A stretch of 64,000 nt of DNA, from the NCBI RefSeq assembly GCF_020541325.1, contig NZ_CP047399.1, positions 248,001 through 312,000 of the forward strand, given 5' to 3'. Of this stretch, positions 52,867 through 62,677 are shown piece by piece. The stretch's first letter is position 1; each line of letters begins with the position of its first letter. The position numbers were made by a program, and so were the translations under genes. Below the pieces are notes generated by a model. That model saw only the letters and a list, made by a program, of their open reading frames with translations, made no database searches and was not told the origin of the DNA. Origin of the DNA: Candidatus Vallotia laricis (GTDB taxonomy: Bacteria > Pseudomonadota > Gammaproteobacteria > Burkholderiales > Burkholderiaceae).

Positions 52867-54150
52867 AGCTACATAGATTTCTGATCGGACAGATCGAGGT
52901 GTTGTTGAATGACGTACTGAAGTTTATCAATTCAGCTCATATAACTACAACTAAATTTTTTTTGCGCACATCCGAAGCTGGGTCGGGTTGAGCGTTTCCT
53001 AATTAGGAAGGCTATATTTGCGGTGCTACGCCGTAAAATGGAGTATGAGTATTTAGCTGAAAACGGAGGTGGCACTTGGGCACGGCGCTTAGCGCTGCTT
53101 GGATTAATGTAGACCGTTAGTCTAAACGCATTGCGCCCACATGTGTTGCAATGGAAATTTGTATGGCTTAAATTTGTATCAAAAGCTGATCCCGAAAGTC
53201 TTCCAACTCGCGTGCGACTTAACCTTCCACCATGGATTGAGTCTATGGTAAGATCTCGTTTAGCTATTATCGATTCTAAGCCAGATTTGGTAGAACAAGG
53301 GCTGTTGCAGTTTGCTACGGCGCTAAACTATCTAGCTCCATTAGATTTAAGAGTGAATCTAGTGCGAGCTAATCGCGATGCGGTCCTTGATGCCCTAGCG
53401 CGGTCTGGTGTTGAAGCAAAGCCGACGCTTTATGCGCCGCTTGGCATTCGTATAGTTAGTACGCTTTCGGTTCGCATGATACCTGCTTTTCGGAAAGGAT
53501 GGTTCGAAATACAAGATGAGGGCAGCCAGCTATTATGCGAACTTGTTGCATCTCAATGCGGAGAGATGGTTGTAGATTTCTGCGCTAGAACAGGCAGTAA
53601 AACGCTTGCTCTAAGATCAATGATGCATTCGTCCGGGAAACTATACGCATTCGATATATCAGATGAGCGATTAGGCCATATCAAGCATAAGCTTGAGCGC
53701 AGCGGTTTATTAAACGTACGTCTAGTATCCATCGATAGTGAGCACGATGCGAAAATTAAGCGACTAGTGGGTAAAATCGATCGTGTTTTAGTCCATATCC
53801 CATGTAGTGGCCTAGGTGTTTTGCGCTCTAATCCGGATTTCAAATGGCGTCAAAAGCAGCAATCAATCGGCAAGTTAGCGGTACATCAGTTATCGATTCT
53901 TACCGCTGCTTCGAAACTGCTTAAACCGGGCGGACGCCTTGTTTACGCAACATGTAGTTGACTGTACGAAGAAAATGAGAGTTTTACTAAACAATTTATT
54001 AGAAACTCTCTAATGTTCGAACGCGTGGCGGTAAGCCAAGTTTTAATGAATCAGAAGATCGAACTTAATATGGGCAATAACCTGATGTTGTGGCCGCATA
54101 AGCACGGAACCCATAGTTTTTTTGCGGCAGTAATGCGACGAGTAGCGTGA
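52863..54150 (+). pseudogene. RsmB/NOP-family RNA cytosine methyltransferase, pseudogene
   Basis: These enzymes make m5C in rRNA. ATG 52863 opens MKLHRFLIGQIEVLLNDVLKF, which shifts frame at a T8 run (52956-52963). The proper frame then continues AHPKLGRVERFLIRKAIFAVLRR up to an in-frame TAG (53110-53112, relatives have Gln in LMQT). A long open stretch to 53961 covers most of the enzyme and ends at TGA inside the YATCSLL motif, after which 62 in-frame codons run to the normal end at 54150. Motifs are also degraded: VDFCAGAGGKT reads VDFCARTGSKT and VDAPCSGLG reads VHIPCSGLG. Three independent lesions plus lost residues make it non-functional. Confidence 0.9.
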
Positions 54151-54151
54151 T

Positions 54152-55489
54152 ATGCAGGATCCAATATTACCCCGACTATTACACGATTTAATGCGCGACC
54201 TTAGCCAGCCAGAAATTCTATGGCAAGTTGCTGCGCTAATTAGTGCCATAGTAATGGCATATGGGCTCGCTGAGTGTGTCCGAAAGCGTCTTAATGCATA
54301 TTGCCGGATGCGTAACGCAGCGGTGCGTTTCGGTGCAGATGGGTTAGAGAAAGCGTTATTTCCATGCCTCGGTTGGTTGATCATGAGCGGCATAGAGTTT
54401 GTGCTGAATCCACTGATGAAAACGTCGCTACTAAATCTTGCGCGTGTACCGCTATTCGGAATTTCGCTCATTTATATAGCGTTGTACTTAATGCGTCGAA
54501 TGTTATCTCATGATGGACACTTGCGCGGTCTCGCATACTTACTTGAAAAGACTATCACTGTTCTAGTGTGGGCTGGTATGGTGTTGAACGTCATGGGCAT
54601 TGAGGATGACGTACTACATTGGATGTCTAGTATAGAGTTTTACGTAGCTACCGTACACTTCAATCTGCTATCGCTGTGTAATGGTCTGCTGTGGGTCATG
54701 ATTACATTAATCGTGGCACTTTGGGCTGGACGTACGATAGACGAGAGATTGTTGCGAGCCGACTTACTAGATGCGAACCTTCAGGTTGTGTTATCGCGAA
54801 TCGGTCGTGCATTGTTAATACTATCTGCAGTGCTTATAAGTCTGTCAATTGTTGGTATAGATATTACTGTACTGGGTGTATTCGGTGGTGCATTAGGTGT
54901 CGGACTAGGTTTTGGATTGCAGAAGATTGCAAGCAATTACGTATCTGGATTTATTATCCTTCTAGATCGCTCGCTGCGACTCGGTGATACAATTTGTGTG
55001 GGGGGGCTACAAGGTCGAGTTACCCAGATTCGTACTCGATATACAGTAATGCGCGGACTGGATGGAGTTGAAACTCTCGTGCCAAATGAAAAACTAATTA
55101 CCGATATTGTACAAAACCAGTCATCCTTCCTTACGCGCGGTTTAACCAAGGTATCAGTTCAAGTAGAGTATGGCACCGATATACATCTTGCAATGCACGT
55201 GCTCGTACAAGCTACGCAGGGTGTAGAGCGCGTGTTACAAGATCCCGCACCTTGCCCCTATTTTGCAGGATTTGGTTCTGATGGAATTAACCTGGAACTA
55301 GGATTCTGGATTTCTGAGGCAGCACTCGGAATTGCTTCGGTACGTTCGGCTGTCAACTATAATATCTGGGTGAGTTTTGCTGCGAACGGCATCCGAATTC
55401 CGTCTGCACAACATGAGGTACGGATTCTAAATACTACCGAAATTGAATCAATGCCGGCTACTATAACCAAAGCTAAAAAATCAACTTAA
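54152..55489 (+). CDS. MscS-family mechanosensitive ion channel
   Basis: A 445-residue inner-membrane protein with about five to six membrane helices and a C-terminal MscS domain. The pore helix GVFGGALGVGLGFGLQKIASNYVSGFIILLDRSLRLGD (about residues 245-285) shows the Gly/Ala packing of MscS, followed by the beta domain GRVTQIRTRYTVMRGLDGVETLVPNEKLI. Such channels release solutes on osmotic downshock. The extra N-terminal helices are like larger MscS relatives; the exact subfamily is open. It begins one base after the broken methyltransferase, so it may depend on read-through from purN. A G7 run lies at 55000-55006. Confidence 0.9.
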   Translation: MQDPILPRLLHDLMRDLSQPEILWQVAALISAIVMAYGLAECVRKRLNAYCRMRNAAVRFGADGLEKALFPCLGWLIMSGIEFVLNPLMKTSLLNLARVPLFGISLIYIALYLMRRMLSHDGHLRGLAYLLEKTITVLVWAGMVLNVMGIEDDVLHWMSSIEFYVATVHFNLLSLCNGLLWVMITLIVALWAGRTIDERLLRADLLDANLQVVLSRIGRALLILSAVLISLSIVGIDITVLGVFGGALGVGLGFGLQKIASNYVSGFIILLDRSLRLGDTICVGGLQGRVTQIRTRYTVMRGLDGVETLVPNEKLITDIVQNQSSFLTRGLTKVSVQVEYGTDIHLAMHVLVQATQGVERVLQDPAPCPYFAGFGSDGINLELGFWISEAALGIASVRSAVNYNIWVSFAANGIRIPSAQHEVRILNTTEIESMPATITKAKKST

Positions 55490-55598
55490 TCTTTTTAATC
55501 TGGTATATTAGTTAATGCTGCTACCAAACAGCAACTATAGTTATACCCTTACTATAAATATCTTTGTATAAAATTTGTTTTATATTCAGGTATAATTT

Positions 55599-56792
55599 GT
55601 GAATTATATGCTTGATTTTGTTGCCCATGGCTTACTAGGCTGGTCTTGGTGGAAAATTATCCTCTATACGCTCGTGATGACACACATCACTATTATTGGT
55701 GTGACTGTCTATCTACATCGGCATCAAGCGCACCGCGCATTAGATCTACATCCAATTGCAAGTCATTTTTTTCGATTGTGGTTATGGCTAACCACAGGTA
55801 TGGTTACCGGACAATGGACGGCGATCCATCGTAAGCATCATGCAAAATGCGAGACTGATGAGGATCCGCATAGTCCTCAGACACGTGGGATATGGAAAGT
55901 ACTTCTGGAGGGTGCTGAACTATACCGTATTGAGGCGAAGAATAAGCAAACATTAAAAAAGTATGGACAGGGTACGCCAACCGACTGGCTTGAGCGTTAT
56001 GTTTACGCGAAGCATGTATTACTTGGCATAATAATTATGGCGTTAATAAACCTATCTTTATTTGGTATTGTTGGGATTTCGGTGTGGGCTATTCAGATGC
56101 TATGGATTCCGTTCTGGGCCGCTGGTGTGGTAAATGGCTTAGGTCATTTCTGGGGCTATCGAAATTTTAACTGTCTAGATGCGAGCACAAATTTATTTCC
56201 ATTAGGCATTTTAATTGGCGGCGAGGAATTGCATAATAATCACCATACCTATGCGACATCAGCCAAACTTTCAAATAAGTGGTATGAATTCGATATTGGC
56301 TGGATGTATATCAAAATTATGACCGCATGCCGGCTCGCGAAAGTAAAAAGAATTGCGCCAATACTAACCCTAGCACGGCGTAAATCCGCACCAGACTTCG
56401 ATACATTACATGCTATACTTGCTAATCGATATGAAGTGATGGCGCGCTATGCGAAGACGATTAACCAAGTATATCGACAAGAGTTAGCGCAATTAAAAAA
56501 GCTTAATGCACACGAAAAATACGCGCTAATTAAAGGCGCGCATAAATGGATCCATAAAGATGAAGCGGGTCTCAATGAACCACAGAAACAACAATTAATA
56601 CAGATTTTCTCTAGCAGCCAAAGCCTGCAGACTTACTATCAATTACGAATCGAACTCGTTCAAATATGGGATCGATCGCACGCTTCACGAGATCAGTTGC
56701 TATCGCACTTACAGAATTGGTGCTATCGGGCGGAGCAAAGTGGTATTTATGCATTACGAGAGTTTTCGTACCATCTCTGTCGTTATACATAA
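55599..56792 (+). CDS. Acyl-CoA desaturase-type fatty acid desaturase
   Basis: A 397-residue membrane di-iron desaturase that would insert a cis double bond into acyl chains of membrane lipids. The three histidine boxes are intact: HRHQAHRA (about residue 42), HRKHH (about residue 79) and HNNHH (about residue 213, in GGEELHNNHHTYA). Several hydrophobic segments flank them. The C-terminal third (from about residue 265) is a soluble helical extension, as in Burkholderia homologues. The start is GTG 55599 or ATG 55608; no clear Shine-Dalgarno. Keeping it suggests membrane fluidity control still matters. Confidence 0.9.
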   Translation: MNYMLDFVAHGLLGWSWWKIILYTLVMTHITIIGVTVYLHRHQAHRALDLHPIASHFFRLWLWLTTGMVTGQWTAIHRKHHAKCETDEDPHSPQTRGIWKVLLEGAELYRIEAKNKQTLKKYGQGTPTDWLERYVYAKHVLLGIIIMALINLSLFGIVGISVWAIQMLWIPFWAAGVVNGLGHFWGYRNFNCLDASTNLFPLGILIGGEELHNNHHTYATSAKLSNKWYEFDIGWMYIKIMTACRLAKVKRIAPILTLARRKSAPDFDTLHAILANRYEVMARYAKTINQVYRQELAQLKKLNAHEKYALIKGAHKWIHKDEAGLNEPQKQQLIQIFSSSQSLQTYYQLRIELVQIWDRSHASRDQLLSHLQNWCYRAEQSGIYALREFSYHLCRYT

Positions 56793-57801
56793 TATAGGTA
56801 GAAGTAGGCTTATGCGTTTTGCATTTAGGGGTTTCGTCTTATATATAGACGTTTTATGTAGTATATATTTTATATATGCAAAGGCATTAGCTCTTCGGGG
56901 TAGTGGATGAGTGCTAGTATCGTAATAGATCACGTTAAAGTAGTGTGCAACTAGAATAGCCTGTGCTATTCTTTATTCGTAGTTACATAGTTAGAAAATA
57001 ATTAGATTTATTGATTACGTAATCTACGCTTCAAGTATTAAAGATATTTATTTTCTGTCGCAATAGTCAATTCGTTTATCTTCATTAAATGAAGCTTATA
57101 AAGATTAAGGAATGCGTAAATCAAATTACCTGTATGTATAGCATATATAACTTTACTAAAGTTTATCTAAATTCGGGAGAAGTATAGTCTCTTAAAGACA
57201 TTAGCCTGAACTAAAGAAGCAATATAAAGCATTATGTACTATGCAGTACTGTGATTAAAGCACTAGAGTACTATAATTAGGTATCAGATTTATAAAAGTA
57301 TGCGATATATAATTGTGCAATAACTAGTTATTCTAAAATAGAATAAGTGATTAGATTAATAATCTTTATAGAATCATAAAAATGATTCATCTAGATATAG
57401 AAACTAATCCTGATTTATAGTCAAATTTTTTGGGGGGTAGCAATAATATTGCTAAATTCTAAGTTAGTTATATGGCAGTTCCAAGCACGAATCTATTTAA
57501 CAAAGATTAAAGAATAAGGAATAAGTTTATATAAGTAAGACTTATTATTGATTGACGCAGTAAATAATAAGTTTTGGTATTAGCTAGTTTATGCGAATCT
57601 AGACACAGATTCGCATAAACTAGCTTGTATTAAACAAACCACTATCACTAGATTTTTATATCTAACATAGCTTCTACTTTTAAGCGGCGCAAGCATTATT
57701 AAAGTGGTCCTAATTCAGGAATAACAGTCATCAGATAGAAAAATACCTTATATAATTTAAGAAACGAACTCAAGTTCAAAGTAATGGATCCTATTAGGAT
57801 G
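56793..57801. other. Gap (1 kb) without a gene
   Basis: Very AT-rich; no protein read. It holds a G6 run (57432-57437) and the long hairpin at 57582-57625, downstream of rpmG. Confidence 0.6.
57582..57625. repeat. Perfect 19-bp hairpin downstream of rpmG
   Basis: Arms at 57582-57600 and 57607-57625 pair exactly around AGACAC (core GTTTATGCGAATCT). It lies 177 bases past the rpmG stop (minus strand) and about 790 past the desaturase. No U-tract. Confidence 0.65.
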
Positions 57802-57969
57802 TTACTTAATCTTTGTTTCTTTATATTCTACGTGTTTGCGTGCACGTGGATCGAACTTTATAATTACTATTTTCTCGGGCATCGTGCGTTTATTTTTTGT
57901 TGTGGTGTAGAAATGACCTGTTCCAAGTGTTGATTCTAGCTTGATTTTATCACGACCGCTTTTAGCCAT
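57802..57969 (-). CDS. rpmG: 50S ribosomal protein L33
   Basis: L33 is a small 50S protein near the E site. The 55-codon gene reads [20 protein letters not shown], then [20 protein letters not shown] and [15 protein letters not shown], a full-length cysteine-free L33 as in other proteobacteria. A strong Shine-Dalgarno (AAGGAG) lies nine bases before the ATG. It follows rpmB by 27 bases, the usual rpmB-rpmG pair. Confidence 0.97.
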   Translation of the reverse strand: MAKSGRDKIKLESTLGTGHFYTTTKNKRTMPEKIVIIKFDPRARKHVEYKETKIK

Positions 57970-57996
57970 ATTGCAGCTCCTTTTTCTTAAGCTATA

Positions 57997-58218
57997 CTAA
58001 GAACGCAGAGATGCAAGCACAGTGTCGATGCCACTCTTATCGATAAGTCGCAGACCAGAGTTAGAAACGCGTAGCCGTACCCATTGATTTTTGCTGTCTA
58101 CCCAGAACCGGCGATTTTGCAAGTTCGGGAGGAAACGACGCTTAGTTCTGTTGTTTGCGTGAGAAACATTATTGCCAACCATAGGCAATTTCTTAGTGAC
58201 TTGACATTGACGTGTCAT
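57997..58218 (-). CDS. rpmB: 50S ribosomal protein L28
   Basis: L28 helps 50S assembly. The 73-residue protein reads [40 protein letters not shown] and ends [19 protein letters not shown], about four residues shorter than Burkholderia L28 at the C-terminus, a part that varies. The second residue is Thr where relatives have Ala. It heads the rpmB-rpmG pair. Confidence 0.96.
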   Translation of the reverse strand: MTRQCQVTKKLPMVGNNVSHANNRTKRRFLPNLQNRRFWVDSKNQWVRLRVSNSGLRLIDKSGIDTVLASLRS

Positions 58219-58532
58219 TAAACCATCCCAGGTACGCTTAAAATTTAGATAAATTAAAAGAGGTTCTAGTCTAACAGAAAAAGACGCCTCTAGATTAGTG
58301 ATTATTCGAGTTAGTTAGCGCATGATTGACAATTTCTCCTTGATATGAGCCAGGGGTGCTATAACGAATCACAATATAGTTTTTCTATATACATTAGATA
58401 TGATTAGAGTGTTTGGGAGTAGTTTATAAAAATCTTATACCGCTTATAGTATATCCACAAGCTCTCTATTATCCTAAAATTTTAGATTTAAATATTGCTA
58501 TTCTAGTAATCAGATTTTTAGAAACAAGTACT
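58219..58532. other. Divergent spacer between rpmB and ispH
   Basis: No gene. The ispH frame is open upstream to 58413, but that part is AT-rich and has no family match. Promoters for both genes should lie here; none is clear. Confidence 0.5.
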
Positions 58533-59486
58533 ATGAATATACCAATTAAATACCAAAACGAAATATTGTTGGCACAACCAAGTGGATTCTGTGCAGGGGT
58601 TAATCGAGCAATCGAGATTGTTGAGCGTGTATTAACACTATTCGGTTCGCAGGTCTATGTATATCATGAGATTGTGCATAATGTCTACGTTCTAAACGAA
58701 CTGCGTCGTAAGGGCGTTATATTTATTGAATCAATAGATGATGTCCCAGATGGTGCAACGCTAATATTTAGCGCCCATGGGGTACCAAAAACGATACGCG
58801 CTAAAGCTTTTAACAGAGGATTACGGGTTTTTGATGCTACTTGTCCATTAGTTACTAAGGTACATATGGAGGTGAATAAGTTTTGTACAGAAGGTTTTGA
58901 GGTCGTAATAGTCGGGCATCGAGGCCACCCAGAGGTGCATGGTACGATGGGGCAGGCCAGTGTGGGTATGCATCTAGTCGAGACTTCGTCAGAAGTTGCA
59001 ATGCTAAAGATCGCTAATCCTAATCGACTTGGATACGTGACACAAACCACATTATCTATGGATGATATAGTAGATGTGGTCAGCGCTCTGAAATCTCGCT
59101 TTCCTACCATTCGCGAACCGAAGAAGCCAGACATCTGCTACGCAACCCAGAATCGGCAGAATGCCGTAAAATTTATGGCGCCACAGTGCGACATTATGAT
59201 CGTTGTTGGCAGTCCGAATAGTTCTAACGCGAATCGTCTATACGAGATGGCGAAAAGACATAGAGTAGAAACTTATATGATAGATGCACCAGAGCAAATA
59301 GACCCTATTTGGTTGGGTGGAAAGAAACACGTTGGAGTAACGGCTAGCGCTTCGGCACCTGAGATTCTAGCACAGGCTATCGTTAAGAGATTACGACAAT
59401 TAGGTGCTTACTATGTCCGGACACTAGATGGTATCCAGGAAAATATTTCCTTTCCATTGCCTCAGCAGCTAATGCAACAAGCCTAA
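58533..59486 (+). CDS. ispH: 4-hydroxy-3-methylbut-2-enyl diphosphate reductase
   Basis: IspH is the last enzyme of the MEP isoprenoid pathway, an iron-sulfur reductase giving IPP and DMAPP. The 317-residue protein has the three cluster cysteines: SGFCAGVNRAIEIVE (about residue 22), DATCPLVTKVHMEV (about residue 106) and DICYATQNRQ (about residue 204), as well as GHRGHPEVHGTMGQ. Relatives usually have FCAGVDRA; here it is Asn. ATG 58533 matches the family start. The gene stands divergent from rpmB and appears functional. Confidence 0.95.
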   Translation: MNIPIKYQNEILLAQPSGFCAGVNRAIEIVERVLTLFGSQVYVYHEIVHNVYVLNELRRKGVIFIESIDDVPDGATLIFSAHGVPKTIRAKAFNRGLRVFDATCPLVTKVHMEVNKFCTEGFEVVIVGHRGHPEVHGTMGQASVGMHLVETSSEVAMLKIANPNRLGYVTQTTLSMDDIVDVVSALKSRFPTIREPKKPDICYATQNRQNAVKFMAPQCDIMIVVGSPNSSNANRLYEMAKRHRVETYMIDAPEQIDPIWLGGKKHVGVTASASAPEILAQAIVKRLRQLGAYYVRTLDGIQENISFPLPQQLMQQA

Positions 59487-59580
59487 TTGCGAAATACACA
59501 TACTAATAACATTATATTGCACTATTTAATATAATCTGCGGGACTTTAGATTTTAAAGATCTAAGGGTAGTGTATTGACA

Positions 59581-59621
59581 CACATACTATCGTATAGATA
59601 GAATCAATACGATAGTATGTG
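59581..59621. terminator. Perfect 15-bp hairpin downstream of ispH
   Basis: CACATACTATCGTAT (59581-59595) pairs exactly with 59607-59621 across an 11-base loop, beginning 95 bases after the ispH stop. No U-tract; a terminator role is plausible. Confidence 0.5.
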
Positions 59622-60334
59622 ACGACGCTAATCTATACTGCCGCTTACTACTTGGTTTTACATAGCCGCATTACCATTCTTGCAGCCATATAGTATATCT
59701 ATACCCTGACGCAGTGTAGTAGCTAGAAACAGTTTTTAGTTTCTACTTGAAATTGCTGTCTGCTCTGTCGGAGCGTGACTTTAAATGTCATAGTTGCATC
59801 GAGTCACAATAAAAGTGTCTACTCAGTTAGTCCACTATATTATGCTTAATAACTGTTGGCTAATCTTAGAAAGTACATACCAAAGTAGTGGCGCACTATC
59901 CCAGTTATAAGATATATATAATTATCTAGTGCATTGTACCAAACTAAAATAGTAAGCCGTGCGCTAATCATATTGTATAGTTATTAAATAGCTATCGGGT
60001 GGACTGGCGATCAATTCTTAGGGGTGCCTAAAAATATTCCATCGAACAGCTTGAATAGTTAAACTAGTTTTAACTAGAACTATTTTCAGTTGCCAAAAAA
60101 GAGTTTTTATCTAGCTCATTCTACTGCTATTAGCTAGATAAGTATTTTCAATGCAATTACCTATGTGCTTAGTGAGATACCGAGACCCCTCTAGAGCAGG
60201 CCACGATATGCTTACATTATTATGTAGCGCATTTCGATAAGTAGCTAAGTGGCTTTAGCAAGATAGTCTTGCAGACAACTTGAACTATTGAGAGTTGAAG
60301 GCTCTCCGCTTAAAACGGAATCACTCAAAATCTC

Positions 60335-60416
60335 TTAAGTATTTATCGTCGCGTCTTGTTTATGGTGGTATTTATTTAAGTATTTATCGTCGCGTCTTGT
60401 TTATGGTGGTATTTAT
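60335..60416. repeat. 41-bp perfect tandem duplication
   Basis: Positions 60335-60375 and 60376-60416 are identical (each begins TTAAGTATTTATCGTCGCGT). 41 is not a multiple of three, so any frame through it shifts. It looks like a recent slippage or unequal-crossover duplication in non-coding sequence. Confidence 0.85.
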
Positions 60417-60632
60417 TTCAGATAAAAAGCTAGTAATAATACTCAATTGTACGAATGCAATTGTATTGGTGTCGACAATTATCACAATAACCTCCTAAAG
60501 AAATCTCAGCAGGGCTTTTATTTGTTAATATAAATATATAAATTCAGAATTACGCTCTTACTATACAGGCTGCTTTCCTGGGCTTTCGCTTATGTGGCTG
60601 ATACAGCTTTATTGCTATTGAGGAGATCGGTT

Positions 60633-60731
60633 ATGCTTATCGTCGCACCCGATTATAAGGCCTCTGGTTCTGCGGTTTCGAGTTACTACTCGCGCTTTGA
60701 TTCAAGCGCTGAGGCAATAAATAATCTCTGA
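60633..60731 (+). pseudogene. Possible gene relic with ribosome-binding site
   Basis: GAGGAG eight to nine bases ahead of ATG 60633 opens MLIVAPDYKASGSAVSSYYS and ends after 32 codons. The start slightly recalls glycerate-kinase N-termini (IVIAPDSFKxSLSA), but the match is too short to trust. No continuation was found in other frames. Confidence 0.2.
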
Positions 60732-61330
60732 CGCGGGCAACAAAAGTCAGAAATTATTTCCAGGCCTATACCATTTTCTTAGGCTCGCATAACGCATAAT
60801 ATGCTTGTGCTAGTCGGATATAAGCCAGACATCGTCAGCGAATAGCAATGCAGGCTAGTCATATTTATAGAATGCTAATATTACACGTTAATTTGGTATC
60901 GATCCAGTAGGGAAAGCTATATAGTCTAAATACTGCTACGGTGCATGCAGGTACTCATAACCCAGGTAATTTATGTAAAACAGAATAGGTTCTTGTATTT
61001 ATACAGCTAACATGCGCTGTTTATGTAGAACAATCATATAGTCTTTTTAAGACGTCATTTGCCGAAGTATGTTTATTAATCGCGAGTGCGTCTCAGATGC
61101 CTATCGTTCTAAATTTCCCCTAAGATCTGAGGTCTTATCATAAAAAGAATGCTTTTGAGAACTATACCTCGGTCATTCTAACAATACCCTCGGTATGTTG
61201 GATCGGTATAAACTGCTTGTTATTATATCTGAGCTAGAGTTTCTATCCTGTTAGGCTTACATGTACGCTCGAGAAATCGTAATTATCTACTAATACAGCG
61301 GATATAAGTACTATGCCAACATACGATATC

Positions 61331-61362
61331 ATCTAGTTCTCACATATCTATGAGAACTAGAT
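61331..61362. repeat. Perfect 12-bp hairpin directly before the CNNM gene
   Basis: ATCTAGTTCTCA (61331-61342) pairs exactly with TGAGAACTAGAT (61351-61362) around an 8-base loop. It ends ten bases before the ATG at 61373, where a ribosome-binding site would be expected, so it could mask translation initiation or end an upstream transcript. Confidence 0.55.
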
Positions 61363-61372
61363 CAATTTTCTG

Positions 61373-62677
61373 ATGCAGACATTTCTAACATTTGCTGCTG
61401 TCCTGCTTTTGATACTTTTAAATGGTTTTTTTGTTTCCGCGGAATTCTCACTAGTTAAGCTCCGTGGCACTCGAGTCGCAGCTATTTCTCGCCAATATGG
61501 CTGGCGGGGACGAGTCTTATCTCGTGTTCACGCTAATCTGGAGGCTTATCTATCAGCCTGCCAACTCGGTATTACCCTTGCATCGCTTGGCTTAGGCTGG
61601 TTAGGAGAACCAGCATTTGCCCATTTTCTAGCTTTGTTATTCAACAGGTTGCATATCATGCCTCCGCTTGCAGATGCAATCGCTCTAGCGGTGGCATTTC
61701 TAATTATTTCATTTCTGCATATTGTTGCAGGTGAGCTGGCGCCTAAATCGCTCGCCATCCGGATGCCGGAGCGGGCTAGCTTGCTGACTGCTGTGCCACT
61801 ATACTTATTCTACTGGATTATGTATCCGGCTATTGCACTGCTGAATGACAGCTCGAATCTTATACTTGCGTGGTTCGGCTTATTAAATGGCGGGAGTGCT
61901 GGTGAGGCTCCATATGGTCGTGACGAATTAAAACTAATTGTACGCGCAAGCCGGTGCCATCGGCAGTTCTCGAGCGACGAGCTAAATACGCTATCTCACT
62001 CACTGGAGTTTAGCGAGCTAACTGCATCAGATCTAATGCGTCCGCTGCGTGAAGCAATAAGTCTTAATATAAATTGGTCGTTTGACAAAAATTTAGAATT
62101 GGCAGCTACAAGCCGCTACAGCCGATATCCGATATTTGATGAAAGCGGTGATGAGATACTTGGTATGGTTGATATAAAAGATTTACTATTCTGTCGTCTT
62201 AAGGGACATATAACAAACGATTTGCGCGCACTCGCGCGTCCTGTACTGAAAGTGTTACCAGAGATGCCCGCACCTGAACTGTTGCAGCGATTTCGCTCAG
62301 GTTCTCCTCACTTTTCGGTAATCGGACGTCCCGGACTGAAGCCAGTTGGTTTTGTTACGTTACCAGATTTGCTTGCAGCGTTAGTTGGCCAGATCCAAGA
62401 CGATACTCGTACTACTGACGTTGAATGGCAAAGACAGCCAGATGGTAGCGTAATCGGTCGTGGCAGTCTATCAATTGTTTCGCTTGAGCACTTGCTGGGT
62501 ATAGATTTTGGTGAACAATCGGCTGAGTCGGTGGGTGGTATGATTTTAGATAAGCTAGGTGAACTCCCTAAACAAGGGCAAATCGTAGACTTTGGAGCAT
62601 GCCTAATCACTGTCAACGAACGAGTTGGGCCACGAATTGTGACCGTTAAGGTTTGCTTGAAAATACCTGAGGCATAA
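61373..62677 (+). CDS. CNNM/CorC-type membrane protein with CBS domains (hemolysin family)
   Basis: A 434-residue inner-membrane protein. It has an N-terminal DUF21/CNNM domain with about four hydrophobic segments (LLLILLNGFFVSAEFSLVKLR; ACQLGITLASLGLGWLGEP; IVAGELAPKSLAI), a CBS-domain pair (about residues 205-330, with SRYPIFDESGDEILGMVDIKDLL) and a C-terminal CorC/HlyC domain (VGGMILDKLGELPKQGQIVDFG). Relatives take part in magnesium or cobalt homeostasis; the hemolysin name is historic. Length is normal. It precedes the tRNA-Leu locus, which is on the other strand. Confidence 0.92.
   Translation: MQTFLTFAAVLLLILLNGFFVSAEFSLVKLRGTRVAAISRQYGWRGRVLSRVHANLEAYLSACQLGITLASLGLGWLGEPAFAHFLALLFNRLHIMPPLADAIALAVAFLIISFLHIVAGELAPKSLAIRMPERASLLTAVPLYLFYWIMYPAIALLNDSSNLILAWFGLLNGGSAGEAPYGRDELKLIVRASRCHRQFSSDELNTLSHSLEFSELTASDLMRPLREAISLNINWSFDKNLELAATSRYSRYPIFDESGDEILGMVDIKDLLFCRLKGHITNDLRALARPVLKVLPEMPAPELLQRFRSGSPHFSVIGRPGLKPVGFVTLPDLLAALVGQIQDDTRTTDVEWQRQPDGSVIGRGSLSIVSLEHLLGIDFGEQSAESVGGMILDKLGELPKQGQIVDFGACLITVNERVGPRIVTVKVCLKIPEA

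Larger units (their letters stand above)
59487..61372. other. Long gap (1.9 kb) with repeats but no firm gene
   Basis: No intact gene. It holds the hairpin at 59581-59621, a 41-bp tandem duplication (60335-60416), a possible gene relic with ribosome-binding site at 60633, and the hairpin at 61331-61362 just before the next gene. Confidence 0.55.

Noticed and set aside
53131-53961. Intact 276-residue methyltransferase starting at TTG
   Set aside because: The N-terminal part is readable upstream across a TAG and a T8 frameshift, and 62 in-frame codons follow the TGA, so this is the core of a pseudogene.
60295-60498. 67-codon ORF over the 41-bp duplication
   Set aside because: The duplication shifts frame, so the two copies are read differently; composition is not protein-like.
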